A DNA stretch of 64,000 nucleotides from Favolaschia claudopus (taxonomy: Eukaryota; Basidiomycota; Agaricomycetes; Agaricales; Mycenaceae): NCBI GenBank assembly GCA_037176885.1, contig JAWWNJ010000154.1, positions 248,001-312,000 of the forward strand, written 5' to 3'. The position numbers were made by a program, and so were the translations under genes. This document shows, in pieces, positions 44,896-56,415 of this stretch. The notes beneath the pieces were generated by a model, which was not told where the DNA came from, searched no databases, and saw only the letters and a program-made list of their open reading frames with translations. Position 1 is the stretch's first letter, and every line of letters begins with the position of its first letter.

Positions 44896-46404
44896 GGCGA
44901 AGCGTCCAAGCAAAGGTTATCCAAAAGTTGACCCAAACCAGCAAAGCGTCAAGTTCGTTTCCAATCACGCGTAAGCAGACGCCAATGCACAACATGGACA
45001 AACTCGTCCAAAATCCAAATTTGGTAAGTTTCATTCTTGGCGTTCAGTTCATTGATTGCGGTCCTATTTCGGCTGTTTTAAGCCGAAATATTCATGAATT
45101 CATAAGCAAATTCACACCAGGATTTGATCTAGCTCGGGGCATTCCTCGTTCTCGCTCAAACGCAACTCAGCACTCTATCCAGACGCTAGGAAATGAGAAT
45201 CACGTTGTCTTCCCACTTCCAACGTCCAGATTATCCGCCTGTTACTTGTTGTATACCTAATTAGATACGTAGCAGAGCCCAACCGGCACCAAGTACTAAT
45301 TGTTGTCGATAAAAGACTGATCGTGAGTCGGTTTGCCAGTACTAGGTAGTAGTATTAACAACCGAATTCCCCGTCGATGAGACAGTTCTTACGACTGCAT
45401 CATCTACTACCAGATTATTTTTAGGGTGCGTCGGCGGGCACCTTAATACTCATATTCTCGCAACCATCAATACAATTTCGAGTCCGACATTTCAGAGTTG
45501 GGCTGCAAAGGTTATTAATGATCAGCTGCAGCTCAGCCTCGACTTCACTTCTCCACCTGCAAAGTTTCGCCATTCTCTTGAACCTCTTCAGCCATCGATT
45601 GGAGGTCAGCTACATTCGTTTATGAGGATATTTCTATTACTGTAATTCCAGCGCAACGGAAAATACTCTTACATCTTCAACAACGACCCTGAGGGCTTCT
45701 CTTTGTCGAAATATCTATGCATCACCATGCGCATGACGCCATCGCGGGGGTGAGTGCTGCGAATACTGGAAGCCCTGCAGCTTGTCCGCATTACTCGCAG
45801 TGCCGGAGGTCGTATTGCTAGCTCGAAAAAATACTGGTTAAAAATTCAGATCAGAATGCTTCCCGTCTGGAAAACTACCGACTTTGGACATCTCTGGGTC
45901 AGAGACCAAGCTTGATTTTATATCAGGAATGTTGACGAAATTTCAAGCCGAGTCGTTTTATAGAGAATGAGAGCTAAGATATTTGTTCCCGACATCGTGT
46001 CCGCGTTCCTTTTCCACCCCGAAAAAATCAATATACAGCGTCTCGACTCTCGAAAGGAACAGCCAGCATAATTCGGACCAACCCTACACCAATTCATATA
46101 TGAATACTTATTCTACTCTGTATGGTCGAGCACTGACTCAAAAACGCGGTCCAGATCGTCAAAACACATTTTCGACAACGAGAGTTCCCACGGTTGCATT
46201 TTGACGAGAATCCAAATTGTCCCCCAGGCTTGTTACCAGCCTGCATATGAAATTCACCTTTTAAAGTTGGATGGGGCCCGCTCACAATCACCATGCTAGC
46301 CGGAGCCGAGCAAAAAAAAGCGTTCATCCAGTTTTTCTACCAACATTCCCACGGTTGGAACTTCACAGTCGTATGAAAGGAATAAAACAACGAGGATGTT
46401 GAGA
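44896..46404. other. 1.5 kb, mostly empty, with a coding-like remnant
   Basis: Divergence point upstream of the Num1-like gene and 3' side of the epimerase. Two plus-strand blocks look coding: FQSWAAKVINDQLQLSLDFT... (about 45492-45607) and RNGKYSYIFNNDPEGFSLSK... (about 45652-45750). The intron between them (GTCAGC...TTCCAG) joins them out of frame. No family recognised, possibly a gene relic. Confidence 0.35.
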
Positions 46405-48113
46405 TCAATGCACAACAGAGAACCTGTACTCTGCCTTCCATGTAAACGGTCTCTCCGGGGAATCTATCCAAGTCGCGATGATTTCATTCATTTCCAAAAT
46501 GAAATAAATCAAGTACTCACAAATCTGATCCACGTTCCATTCAGGCGTATTGATAGCATCGAGCCAGCCCTCCTGCTCAATCGCGACAGTCGAATTCCAC
46601 CCATACTCCTTGTCCGGGCCGCCATGCGCGGCTTTACGTGGAATGAGAAGTGGGCCCGTATATACCTGCGTTGCAGGCTGATTTGAGCGGATGTCGAGCC
46701 TATAGATAAGATATTACGGGTTTCAGTCTAAGTTTGTGTTGGGATACTTATCCACACTGACCGGATTCCCGACACGTTGCTGTACAGCGTCACAGGTCGT
46801 TCGGACAAATGGTTACCATGCGGGGGCTTGTCATAAATCAGAGGAGTGTCGTAGATCACGAAGTCTGAAACCCATGTTGCGTTCAATTCAACTCGGCAGC
46901 TGAAAATCTCAGGAAACGCTCACTGGGATCTTCCTCGAATACCGCACCGAGTGCGCGTCCGTTACGGAAATCATAAGGTGTGCCGGTAACGTCGAGCAAT
47001 TTTCCAGTCGGGATAGAAAGGCCGTCGAGTTCGAGTCTGTTGGAAGCGAAGACCTGGAGTGTGTGTCCAAAATTGTCGTTGCAGCCATCCTCGATACACA
47101 AGTTGCTATAAAATATTTGGGTTACTTTGGTCTGCGAAAGAGAATCTACGCACAAGTAATCGTGATGGGTCACCATAATTGGCGTCTTCTCGCTTGCAGT
47201 TGCGTGGACCAGCATATCGAGAACCCCGCCGTTCCGGACGCTGTATGTCGCCTATGCGAAAAATGTAGTCAAACAATATAGATCAGGGGAGATAGACGTA
47301 CGGTGACAATGACCGTGCCCGGAAACCCATTTTCAGCGGCATCGGTGCGCCTGGCGAGCAGCGTATTTTGGGGGCAGGTGTTCTCGATAATTGGCGATGC
47401 TTACCGAAACTTCACGCTCGTCGGAGACCTGTCCACGATAGTCCAGTTCTTGAGGTCCCATCCGGTACCACTATGAATCGTATCCTGACGCAGCGCGTAA
47501 GGCATGGCTCGTCCGGTAAGTGGAGAGTAGACCAACTTGACCTGGAGAGCAGATTTAGAAAAGGTCGAAAATACTACACCGAGCCACATCTTACCGTTGT
47601 TATCGTTGAGTGGTGTGTGGTAGACATTCGGGCCGTCTGGCTGCGGATCCTTGGTAATCGGTATAGAAAATGTTCCTGCCAGTGCCGACGATTGAGTCCA
47701 CTTTATGGGAACGCTGAACGGAAGCACGCACCGTTCTTGATTCGATTGGCATACCGGCCAATACAGCCGTTGTAAAGGAGAAGTTGGTAGCGGCGGGCAG
47801 AAAACGGATGAAAAACTTATCATATGCCAAAACCCTTGCGCCTCATAAAGCGAAGCATCGTCGAAGCCTGGTACAACGTCGACGAGCTTTCCCCGCTTGT
47901 TCTTGACGCGTAGATTGGTCATAATCGCGCCAAACTCGATGAAGTCAACATTGATGGACTTGTCTGGGGCGGCGATATTTGTTCTGTCGAACGCCTAATA
48001 TGTAGTCGTCAGCTTTCGCAGCTTCAGGAACAGGATCGTTTCTCGTACCGACGCGGCAAAAACGTTCAAGCTTGCCAAACATGCGAATAGAACGTATACC
48101 GGTTTGTACATGT
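46405..48113 (-). CDS. secreted aldose 1-epimerase (galactose mutarotase)
   Basis: Interconverts alpha and beta anomers of aldoses. The start at 48113 gives a signal peptide, MYKPVYVLFACLASLNVFAA. After an intron come NVDFIEFGAIMTNLRVKNKR and GKLVDVVPGFDDASLYE. The substrate loop DGPNVYHTPLNDNNG is followed by DTIHSGTGWDLKNWTIVD, which corresponds to the family's LHGGxxGWDxxxW with H kept and one G replaced by S. The second active-site segment is TPIMVTHHDYL. NFGHTLQVFASNRLELDGLS and LLDVTGTPYDFRNGRALG are typical. The last exons encode STVAIEQEGWLDAINTPEWN, DQIYSPERPFTWKAEYRF and SVVH (stop 46405-46407). Extracellular location is inferred from the signal peptide. It is distinct from the cytosolic Gal10-type mutarotase domain. 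Confidence 0.87.
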
Positions 48114-48751
48114 AGGCGAGGATGGGAGCGTGAAGCAAGCGCGAAGGTAGGATGCGGAGGGAGTTGTCAGAATCCGAGTCGGGTCGAGTGGTACGTCACG
48201 ATATAAATACTGTATGGTCGGCAGACCGAAAGGAGTTAAAGGGTGTAGCTATGCGTCTTGAAACAATTCGCGTCGACGGCGTCGTACTAGTAGGCGTCCT
48301 TCCGCAATCAGCCACATCCCTCAGCTGAGTGTCGCGTGCCTCAGTATTACTACAACAGAAATTTGAACCCGTTGTGCCTGGCCGGGCGGCGCAGCGGCCG
48401 CAAAACCGGGAAAACTTGGATTACTAGTGTGCTGAGCGCTGAGATCGCATGTATGACAACTCCTCACACATCCAGGGAAGTAAATTTGAATTCAGTCCGC
48501 TAATCAGCTAAAATGGCCCGTCGGTGCACCAACAGGCACCAACGAGTCGCAACGCATGGGCAAAAGTGATGGGGCGGGACAGGTGATCGCGATTTGATGT
48601 AATCATGACTTTCTCACGGTTGAAATTTGCATCCATGTTGAAACAATGTTGAAAACAAACCATCGACACTTTTTCGTTGAGTCAAACCCATAAATTAACT
48701 CTGAATCTAGTAAATATCACGGGCTACGAATATAGCTGCCAGAAAAAAAAA
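48114..48751. other. intergenic, no gene supported
   Basis: Promoter region of the epimerase and 3' flank of the DUF2235-TPR gene. No coding signal. Confidence 0.5.
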
Positions 48752-51700
48752 TCACGGTTCGTTTAGGACGCGAGGCAAATTCTGCCCAAATTCCTCCATA
48801 TACTCTTGAAATCTGTCTGGATATTGTCTGGCAATTACCCGCGACAGAGCGACCACCTCCGATATAATTTTATTAGCCTCTAAGCTGTCACGATCCATCC
48901 CCGCGATGCACATAACTACGTTCTTGAGGAACCATGGAAATGACTCAAAGGCGGAAACGTTCCAAGTATTCTGCTCATTGAGAGCACTTTTGTATAGCTC
49001 GATTGCGTCGAGCAGCCCAGAAATCCCCTCATCTTTTCTGCCTAGACTAATAAGACATCTCGCATGGGTGGACATATACGATGCCTTTGCTTCCAAAGAG
49101 GCGATCATAGATTCAGATGGAACCTCGGACACGCGCAATATATCGGCTTCCCCAACTGCGATATATCCATCTTGGTACAGGCCGTGTTCACATAGTACAT
49201 TGGCGTATGTGTACAGCACATTTACCAGTCTAGAACGTTGCCCACCCGGATCTATTTCAGCCAATCTTCGCGCCAAACCCACAGCTTCGTTGGCGGAGCA
49301 AAGGGCTTCTTCAATCTGACCAGTGAGCAGAGTGTGTGCAGCAAGATTCTGCAGCCCATCCGCCAATCGTCTCCAAAAGATTTCAGGCACGAGTTCCTCG
49401 CCAATTTGACGCTGATACTGAATGGCTTCCCGAATAATGTCGGAAGCTGCCGGAGACGTGAAAAACATCGACAGATTAAAAAGCGCATCGGCAAGGTTCT
49501 CCTTGAACTGCCATGTCCCGTACTCTTCCACAAGCTCGCGACGCAAATTCACACAAGTTTGTGCGAAACTCATACCAAGCTCTCTGTTCCCTGCAGCTTG
49601 CTGACAGAGAGATAAATGATACAGACACGCCGAGTGACAATCCTTTGCGAGCCCGTTTCCGATGTTGACTGCTTCAACAGCCAATCCCAGTGCTTCATCA
49701 TTTTTCTCTCTTGAAAGAAGCAGACCACTGAGTTGGATCAGGGCACGCACGAATACGGTTTGCAGCACCGGTGATCTAGACTTGACCAAACATTCGCGAT
49801 AGATCGCAACGGAGTCCCTGGCAGCTTGAAGTGCTTCTTTCATGGGTAAGCAAAATGAAACAGTGAACAAGCCCTCAGCCAGCTGGAGTTTCATTCGTTC
49901 GAGGTCCGAATCATAGTGGTGCCCCGAGAGTAGAAGTTTGTTGACGACATTGAGACAACCTCCGGCTGTTTGCAGAGCTTCGTCGAGTTTCCCAACTGCT
50001 TTGAGACAAGATGCAACTCGACTCAGCGCGAGGATACGATCTCCGTCGTCACCTGTTAGACACCGAGTTCTCAGCCCTTCCTCCGCCGTGCGCAACGCTT
50101 CTTCATTCTTGTTCGCCCTTGAAAACCCGACAGAAAGGTTATGGAGCAAGACGCCGAGACGCGAGTTGAAAACATTGACCGCCGGGTAGTGTCTGAAAAG
50201 ACCCCGTTGAATGCTAACGGCTTCCCGAGCTGCCTCGAGAGTCTCTTCACATCTCCTGGGATCGAAGGATGACCAGCACGAGAGATTGCTCAGGCTGTCC
50301 ACCACGCAGGATTCGGATTCCCAAGCCGTAGTTTCTTCCGCCGAGAGTTTCCGAGAAATCCGAACCGAGTCTTCAGCCGCATCGAGCGCTGCTTTCAATT
50401 TTCCTGTAGCGCCAAGGCAGCGTGAAAGATGGATGAGGCAGGTTACAAGATGCTGCTTATCAGGCAATCTACGGCGAACCCGCGTCTCTTCGAGCGAAAC
50501 GCACAGTGCCTTCTCGTATTGCCCGCGAATAAACAGACAGCTTGAAAAATTGTAGAGGGCATCTGCGAACCGCGTGCGATGCTTTTTTGGATCGTGTATC
50601 TCCAAGCTTCGGAAAAGATCTATGCACTCCTCTGCTACGTCAGGATCGGGTGTAAACTTGGCGATGAAGCCGAAGACGCGATCGTGCAATGCGGCCGCGA
50701 GAACCAAGTTATACTGCGGATATGACATCGCGATCTTCCTGCTGAGAGAGATGATGATTTGCATCACCCTCAACGCGGAAGACAGATCATTCTCGGTGAG
50801 TGTCGTCAAACAAGAAGTGAAACTGCGCTGTAAATCGGCGAAAAGCGGGAACGCAAGTCGATAGTCTTCTGCGATAAGCGAGCGTACAATGTCGACGCTT
50901 TCTTCGAAAAGGAAGAGTGCTTTTTGGGGTTGTTGTGTGGCGAGTGAATGAGAAGCCAGCCGAGTCAAAGTGGCCGCTAGCTTGTATCTCCCAAATTTCC
51001 CAACACTAGTCCTGCGAATAGACAGAGCATCCTCGAAGAGCTGTTCGGCGTCACCTTTGCCACACAAATGCAAGTAACGACCCTGCGCTTCCAGTGTTTC
51101 TGCAAGATCCCCACAAAACACAGTTGGCTGCCGATCTGTCAATCGCTGGAAGAAGTTTACAGCACAACCAAGCTCCTTTGCTGGATCTTCGTCCCAGATA
51201 AAATCTGGAGAGGCAAGACAGACGGTGGATAAATTCCCGGAAAGCGCCATGAGAGCCAGACACCCGATCCAATGAGGCTCCCTGTCCGAGGGTTCGTCTG
51301 CGCTCCACAACGCAACCAGGTTTCTGACGGTGCTCAACGTGGAAGATCGGTCGAATAGATTCATCTCCAGAAGGGTTGCGTATCGAGAGGCCCAGCTGAA
51401 ATCGCCCTGTTCTATGTCTTGACCGACTAGGTTTTCCCAACGAATACCGAGGCCATTCTGAAATACGGCCTTCGGCCGATAATCTTTAGGCATCAGGGCT
51501 ACCGACGCGTGGATACGTTGCCCACGAGTTATCGTTCGAGTCATGCCATTGGGAAGCCCAATTTTCCTTGAAGGTCAACCGCGTCATCTTGGCGTGATAG
51601 AGTATATACGAGTTCTTACCTCAATTCAGAGAGACCGCGGGGTTTGCGCTTCGTCAAACCGGACAAATCAGGTGTGCTTGAGTGCCGTTTTAGTCCATAT

Positions 51701-53277
51701 TCAGCCTGTCGAAACTGCTCCCTCATTAAACTTGTAGAATCTTGTGGGCGCAGTCGAAGTCCAGCAGACTCTGCTTCACTTTCCATCCACATAAGGGGAA
51801 CGAATGAAAGAAGCGGGTCAGAGTGCAAATCGCCACCGCTGTCACGGAGCAGTAAACATTTTAAAACAACTATGGAATGAAACTACACCGTGAAAGACTC
51901 ACATATCAACATGCTTTCCCGGAAACCAGACTTCTGTGGCGTTGGGCATATTTTTCGAATTGTGAGTGAGTTGAACTTCAGAGGGTTCACGAGGCTGTAA
52001 TCTAGATTCAGTGTCTTCAATCGTCTTGCCTCCGTCATGATTGATTCTAGTATCGTCGCTGGCAGCGTCGTCCTTCGGCTGCTTGTGAGCGGCGTTTGGT
52101 GGAGTCGAGGTTAAGGTAACAGCTTTCGACCGACATTCGTCCAGTGCCAAGGCATGGCGAAAGATGCAAGCATGGTCTACGGTTGATCCCACGGGCCAGG
52201 GATTCTCTGGCACCCCAGCAGGTAAAATCGTGTCCCTGAAAACGTAGTTGAAACGTGGAAACAAAACTGACGCAAGACTAAGTAACTGACCACGCGCCGA
52301 CGAAATGAATTTTGATGTCTCGAGCAAAAGTAGCCTTGAAATCGCTCGATTTGGGAGCGTTTGCTTTTTGAAAGATGATTCAACGATGAAACAAAAGTTT
52401 CGACGAGATTAGTCCTGACCTTGTCGCATTTTGAGGAAATTGGTATATGCTCTGATTGAAGGGAACGTTAGCGGCAATAAGACAACTCCACAATCTATAC
52501 AAACAGTACAAGCAGTCCTTCGTTTCCAGCATTAACCAGGCCAACCTATAACCATCATTGAATAAGACCGCGAACACAAGAAATCAGTCCCACCATATCA
52601 ATCATGGCGGCAAGCGCTCTCACTTGGTATGCACCTCTGGCAAAACCTGTCAAAGGTAATTAGTCGTCAAGAGATCCGAATATATCAGCTGCGCACCAAA
52701 CAGAAATATTTTGTCGCCGGGCTTGTGACGCTCGCTTACCCAGCGATAGGCTTTCAAAACAATATCCTTGTTATTACTGGACTCGGAAGGAAATGAGCGC
52801 ATATAAATGAACCCTACAAGTAAAGCTATACCGATGGAAAACTCGATGAATTGTGTTCTCAATTCTCCGTAGAATGAACTTGATGATTCCTTCGTCGCTT
52901 GAAGTAGATTTGAACCTGTTGTCGGACACAGAGTCATAGTAGGTGAGCTGCTCTGAATCAGGCACCACTCGGCTACGAAGCTGTACGACGTTGGTCTTGA
53001 AGATGACACGAGCGTTTAATATAACAACCATGTTCTGAAAGTATAAACCACAAACCGGCAAGCCAATCTCAGCGTCGTCAATACAAACAACCAGATTCCG
53101 CGACAAATAGCTGGCGCAAGAGCCATCGCATCGAGCTGCACATGTGCAGTGGTCACGACATGGGCAATCGCACTTGCAGCCCGCAACACAGTCGCACCCG
53201 CATTGTCGAACGGGTCTGAGGAGTTCTACCGATTGAGCGAATTTCGGAAATGGGAGAGGTAAGCTTTGGAAGTTCAT
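48752..53277 (-). CDS. Cys-cluster / DUF2235 hydrolase-like / TPR fusion protein
   Basis: One long gene in three parts. (1) The start at 53277 leads to eleven Cys in 29 residues (QCGCDCVAGCKCDCPCRDHC and TCAARCDGSC), metallothionein-like. (2) A DUF2235 alpha/beta-hydrolase-like domain over several exons: RNLVVCIDDAEIGLP, TNVVQLRSRVVPDSEQLTYY, KDIVLKAYRWVSERHKPGDK, IFLFGFARGAYQVRALAAMI, RDIKIHFVGAW, FRHALALDE, EVWFPGKHVDIGGD and LMWMESEAESAGLRLRPQ. (3) After RKIGLPNGMTRTITRGQRIH a 930-codon exon of TPR-type helices runs to the stop at 48752. Splicing joins all parts in frame (for example SELR|KIGLP). The family's GFSRGA nucleophile elbow reads GFARGA here, and the DGT motif after CID is absent, so hydrolysis is doubtful. 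No NACHT or NB-ARC P-loop seen. A role as a scaffold or in non-self response is speculation. Confidence 0.82.
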
Positions 53278-53875
53278 GACGAGGAATGAAAATATGGTGG
53301 ACTTGAAGGACTGGCATGTCCCTTAAAAACAATTCGTTCCACGCCTCAAAGTTGTGTTTGGACTAAGTTTGTCCCGAGAATTCATGCGGAGGATGCACGA
53401 CCGGTCTTATGTCAATGTTGCTGAAAGCATTGTTCGAAGTACGCACGGAGGAATTTACAACGCTGAGCGGCTGTTACAGTTCGACCATGGTACCACACTA
53501 AGTGCTTGGGTCTAGAAATTTGGGCTTGAATTGTTCAAACGGAAGAACAGGCTGCGAAGAGATCTTTATCTGGCAGTCAGAACGTGGTGCAACGCGCAAA
53601 ACTGCAGTACAACTGAGCACCAGGTCGTTGAATCGACGAAGTCCAAAGATTCAAACTCCGATTCGGACACTGCCGCGATACCCAACATTGTCACGAAAGT
53701 GAAGCTGACCAACCGCTCGGTAGTTGTCCCGAGGTCCACGAATATTCGTTCTGAGCAAATTCCGCTGACTACCCCTCTCGGATGGCCTTCCGGGTAGATG
53801 AATAAATACCGACGCGACGCGACGTGAAATCCCCAAGTCCTACTCACAAAACAGAAATCCTCCCAATAAATCTCA
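53278..53875. other. divergent promoter region
   Basis: Between the DUF2235-TPR gene (-) and the aldo/keto reductase (+). Frames at 53502-53797 on both strands lack recognisable motifs. Confidence 0.45.
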
Positions 53876-54987
53876 ATGCCTGCGCAACCAATCAGCAATG
53901 TCCCAGTCGTGTTCGGAGCCATGCTCTTTGGCAATATGGGTATGTTATCTGCTGTTTTGTCATAATCTTCGAGCATTAACTGAGTTTTTGGCGCAGTGAC
54001 CGAGCCGGAGGCAGCCAGCAAGCTCCTGGACGCGTTCCAAAAGCACGGGCACAGCGAGGTTGACACCGCGCGCATGTACGCAGGTGGACGCTCGGAGCAA
54101 ATGCTGGGATCCTTCGGATGGCAGGGGCGTGGCCTCAAGGTCTCCACCAAAGTCTTTCCGACCAAGGGCAAGAACATGACCTGGTACGTTTCCGTCTTTC
54201 CCAACCTTTATGATATAAGTGATTGAATGCGAAAAGGTTGACCCCCGATGAGTTGACCCACTCGCCGGCCGATGTCCGCACCGCCTTCAACCTCAGTCTC
54301 CAGGCGCTGAAGGCCGACAAGATCGACATCTATTACCTCCACGCGCCCGACCACAGTGTTCCGTTCGAGGACACGCTCCGTGAGATCAACAAGATCCATA
54401 GCGAGGGAAAGTTCGAGCGTTTCGGGCTCTCCAACTACAGTGCGGCGGATGTCGCCAAGATCTGCGACATCTGCAAGCAGAATAGCTGGGTTAAGCCCTC
54501 CGTGTACCAGGGCATCTACAACGCGCAGCACCGCGTCGTGGAGGATGAGCTCATCCCATGCCTGCGGGACAACAATATCAGCTTCTATGTCTACAACCCA
54601 TTGGCCGGCGGCTTCCTCACCTCGCGCTACACCCGAGGTCAGACGGAGTTCCCTGACGTCGATCGTTTCAATCCAGCACTCCCTTTTGCAGCACCTCAGC
54701 GCGCGCGCTTCTGGAACGACGCCAACTTCAATGCGATCGAGTTGTTACGCGCCGCGATTGCGCCCCACGGCATTACCGAGAGCGAGGCGGCTTTGCGATG
54801 GCTCGCGCATCACTCGGTGCTCAAGAAGAAATTTGGTGACGCTGTCATTCTTGGTCCAAGGGGATTGAAGCATCTTGAAGAGAACTTGGATGATTTGGAC
54901 AAGGGGCCACTGCCTGCAGACGTTGTTGAGGCGCTGGAAGCTGGCTGGAAGGAAACGAAGACTTTGCCACTCACTTATTCCATGTAG
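53876..54987 (+). CDS. aldo/keto reductase, aflatoxin-aldehyde-reductase-like
   Basis: NADPH-dependent aldehyde reductase of the AKR7-like group, in three exons (53876-53939, 53997-54183 and 54237-54987). It opens MPAQPISNVPVVFGAMLFGN. The first active-site segment is GHSEVDTARMYAGG (Asp and Tyr of the tetrad), then LKVSTKVFPTK (Lys) and IDIYYLHAPDHSVPFEDTL (His). The coenzyme-binding end is VILGPRGLKHLEENLDDLDK. It ends TLPLTYSM, stop 54985-54987. About 330 residues, normal for the family. Cytosolic detoxification of reactive aldehydes is the usual role. The endogenous substrate is unknown. Confidence 0.9.
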
Positions 54988-55118
54988 AGCTCGCCGTGTA
55001 CAAAGTATGAGACGCAAATAGAGTTTTAATCGATGTCTTTATAAGTCACAAAGCAGACTGAGATGTTTACATCGGAATGTTGGAAGAGTGATACATTGAC
55101 AGAAGAGAAAGCTGCCGG

Positions 55119-56156
55119 CTAGATATACATGCCGATTTCAGTATCGATGGGTCGTTTTCTTGCCCGTCCAGCCGTCGGTTTTTCAGCTGGCGGCTCCTTC
55201 CAAGTAGACGCTACTTGTTCGCCGAGTCCGGCGAAAAGTAGAGCATGAGCATTGCGAACGTGGGCAGAAGACCAAGAAGTGGTGTCTTCTGAGAGCGAGA
55301 AGTCGCTAGGGGACAGTTCGCGCGGAGCGGCAGGAGTTATGTGCGGGGCGGGAACAAGCAGCAGTGTGGCCGAGGCAGACTGTTCGGCGCGGTGGGCAAC
55401 AAAGGCAGCAGAGGTGGACTGAACAAGGTTAGGTGTGGCGAAAGGCTGGGCTGCAGAGGACTGTGGCACGAAGATTAGCGCTGGTGTTGCTTTAGAAGTT
55501 GAGCAGGTACCAAAGCGGTTGACGCGGCGCTGGTGGATAGATATCGCAGGGGCGCGTCGACGAAAGTAGTACGTGCGTCGGAGATGTAGACGGAGGCGGC
55601 ATATGCGTCGAGCAAGGCGACACTGGTATTATAAGTTGTGGAACTGTATACACAATGCCTGCAAACTTACTCTGTCGGTTTGATGGCGTCAAGCACGGCG
55701 CGGGTGTAAGCACGCATTGCCCACAGCGGCAGACGCGTAGAAACCTCCGAAACGAAAACAGCTGCCTGGGTCCAAGCTGGTCGGAAGAGTAGTCCAACCT
55801 GATGAACGAAAATCACAAATTCAACGAGTGTTTTTCATAGGACGCGCCTCGTTTTTACCTGAATTTTGTCCACGGCTACCGTCGCGACTTGTTCGCCCAG
55901 ATCAGCTCCGCGAGCCCAATATTTTGCTACGCTTCCCGTAGCTATCACTAGACTTGGCACAGAGGCGATATTGCCAACGATCTGAATGTCTAATGGTGCA
56001 TGGGTGACTGGTTGTGTATGGAGGGGATTGTATTCGTCTTCCTCTTCGTCGGATTCAATGGCATGACGAGGAGCAGGGCTTTCAGCAAGGGGATCTATAT
56101 CCTGAGCGCCAGTCAGCAGCGAGTTCAAGTTGTACGAGCAAGACGCGTCTTGCCAT
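55119..56156 (-). CDS. hypothetical protein, possibly a proteasome assembly chaperone (PAC1-like)
   Basis: Three or four exons. The core begins DIDPLAESPAPRHAIESDEE with an acidic run, then SVPSLVIATGSVAKYWARGA, DLGEQVATVAVDKIQVGLLF, STRLPLWAMRAYTRAVLDAI, LLDAYAASVYISDARTTF, and a C-terminal exon from PQSSAAQPFATPNLVQSTSA to DTEIGMYI (stop 55119). The order (acidic head, short strand with IATGSVAKYW, then ALLDxY) resembles basidiomycete proteins I recall as proteasome assembly chaperone 1, but no motif is decisive. The start is uncertain: the ATG at 56156 (MARR...) needs a short intron of 34-43 nt to reach DIDPLAES. About 280 residues. Confidence 0.6.
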
Positions 56157-56415
56157 TTTGTACTTAGAGGAAGAGTCGGGAGACGTGACGCGAGCGTGAC
56201 TCGTCACTCTCGTGCTCTCCCGTTGCTCTCCCGGCCCGGCCATTTCTTTCACCCACCCACTTACCCTCCCTGGCGCGCAGCCCCCCTTGGCGCCGCGTCT
56301 CTCTGAGACAAACCCTATAAGCTGTAGCTCGTTCCTCGCTAGTCATAGAGTCAAACCAGCTTATCAAAAGTTGACAACATCTGAGTCGGTAACAGAAACT
56401 CTGTGACCGAGGCCC

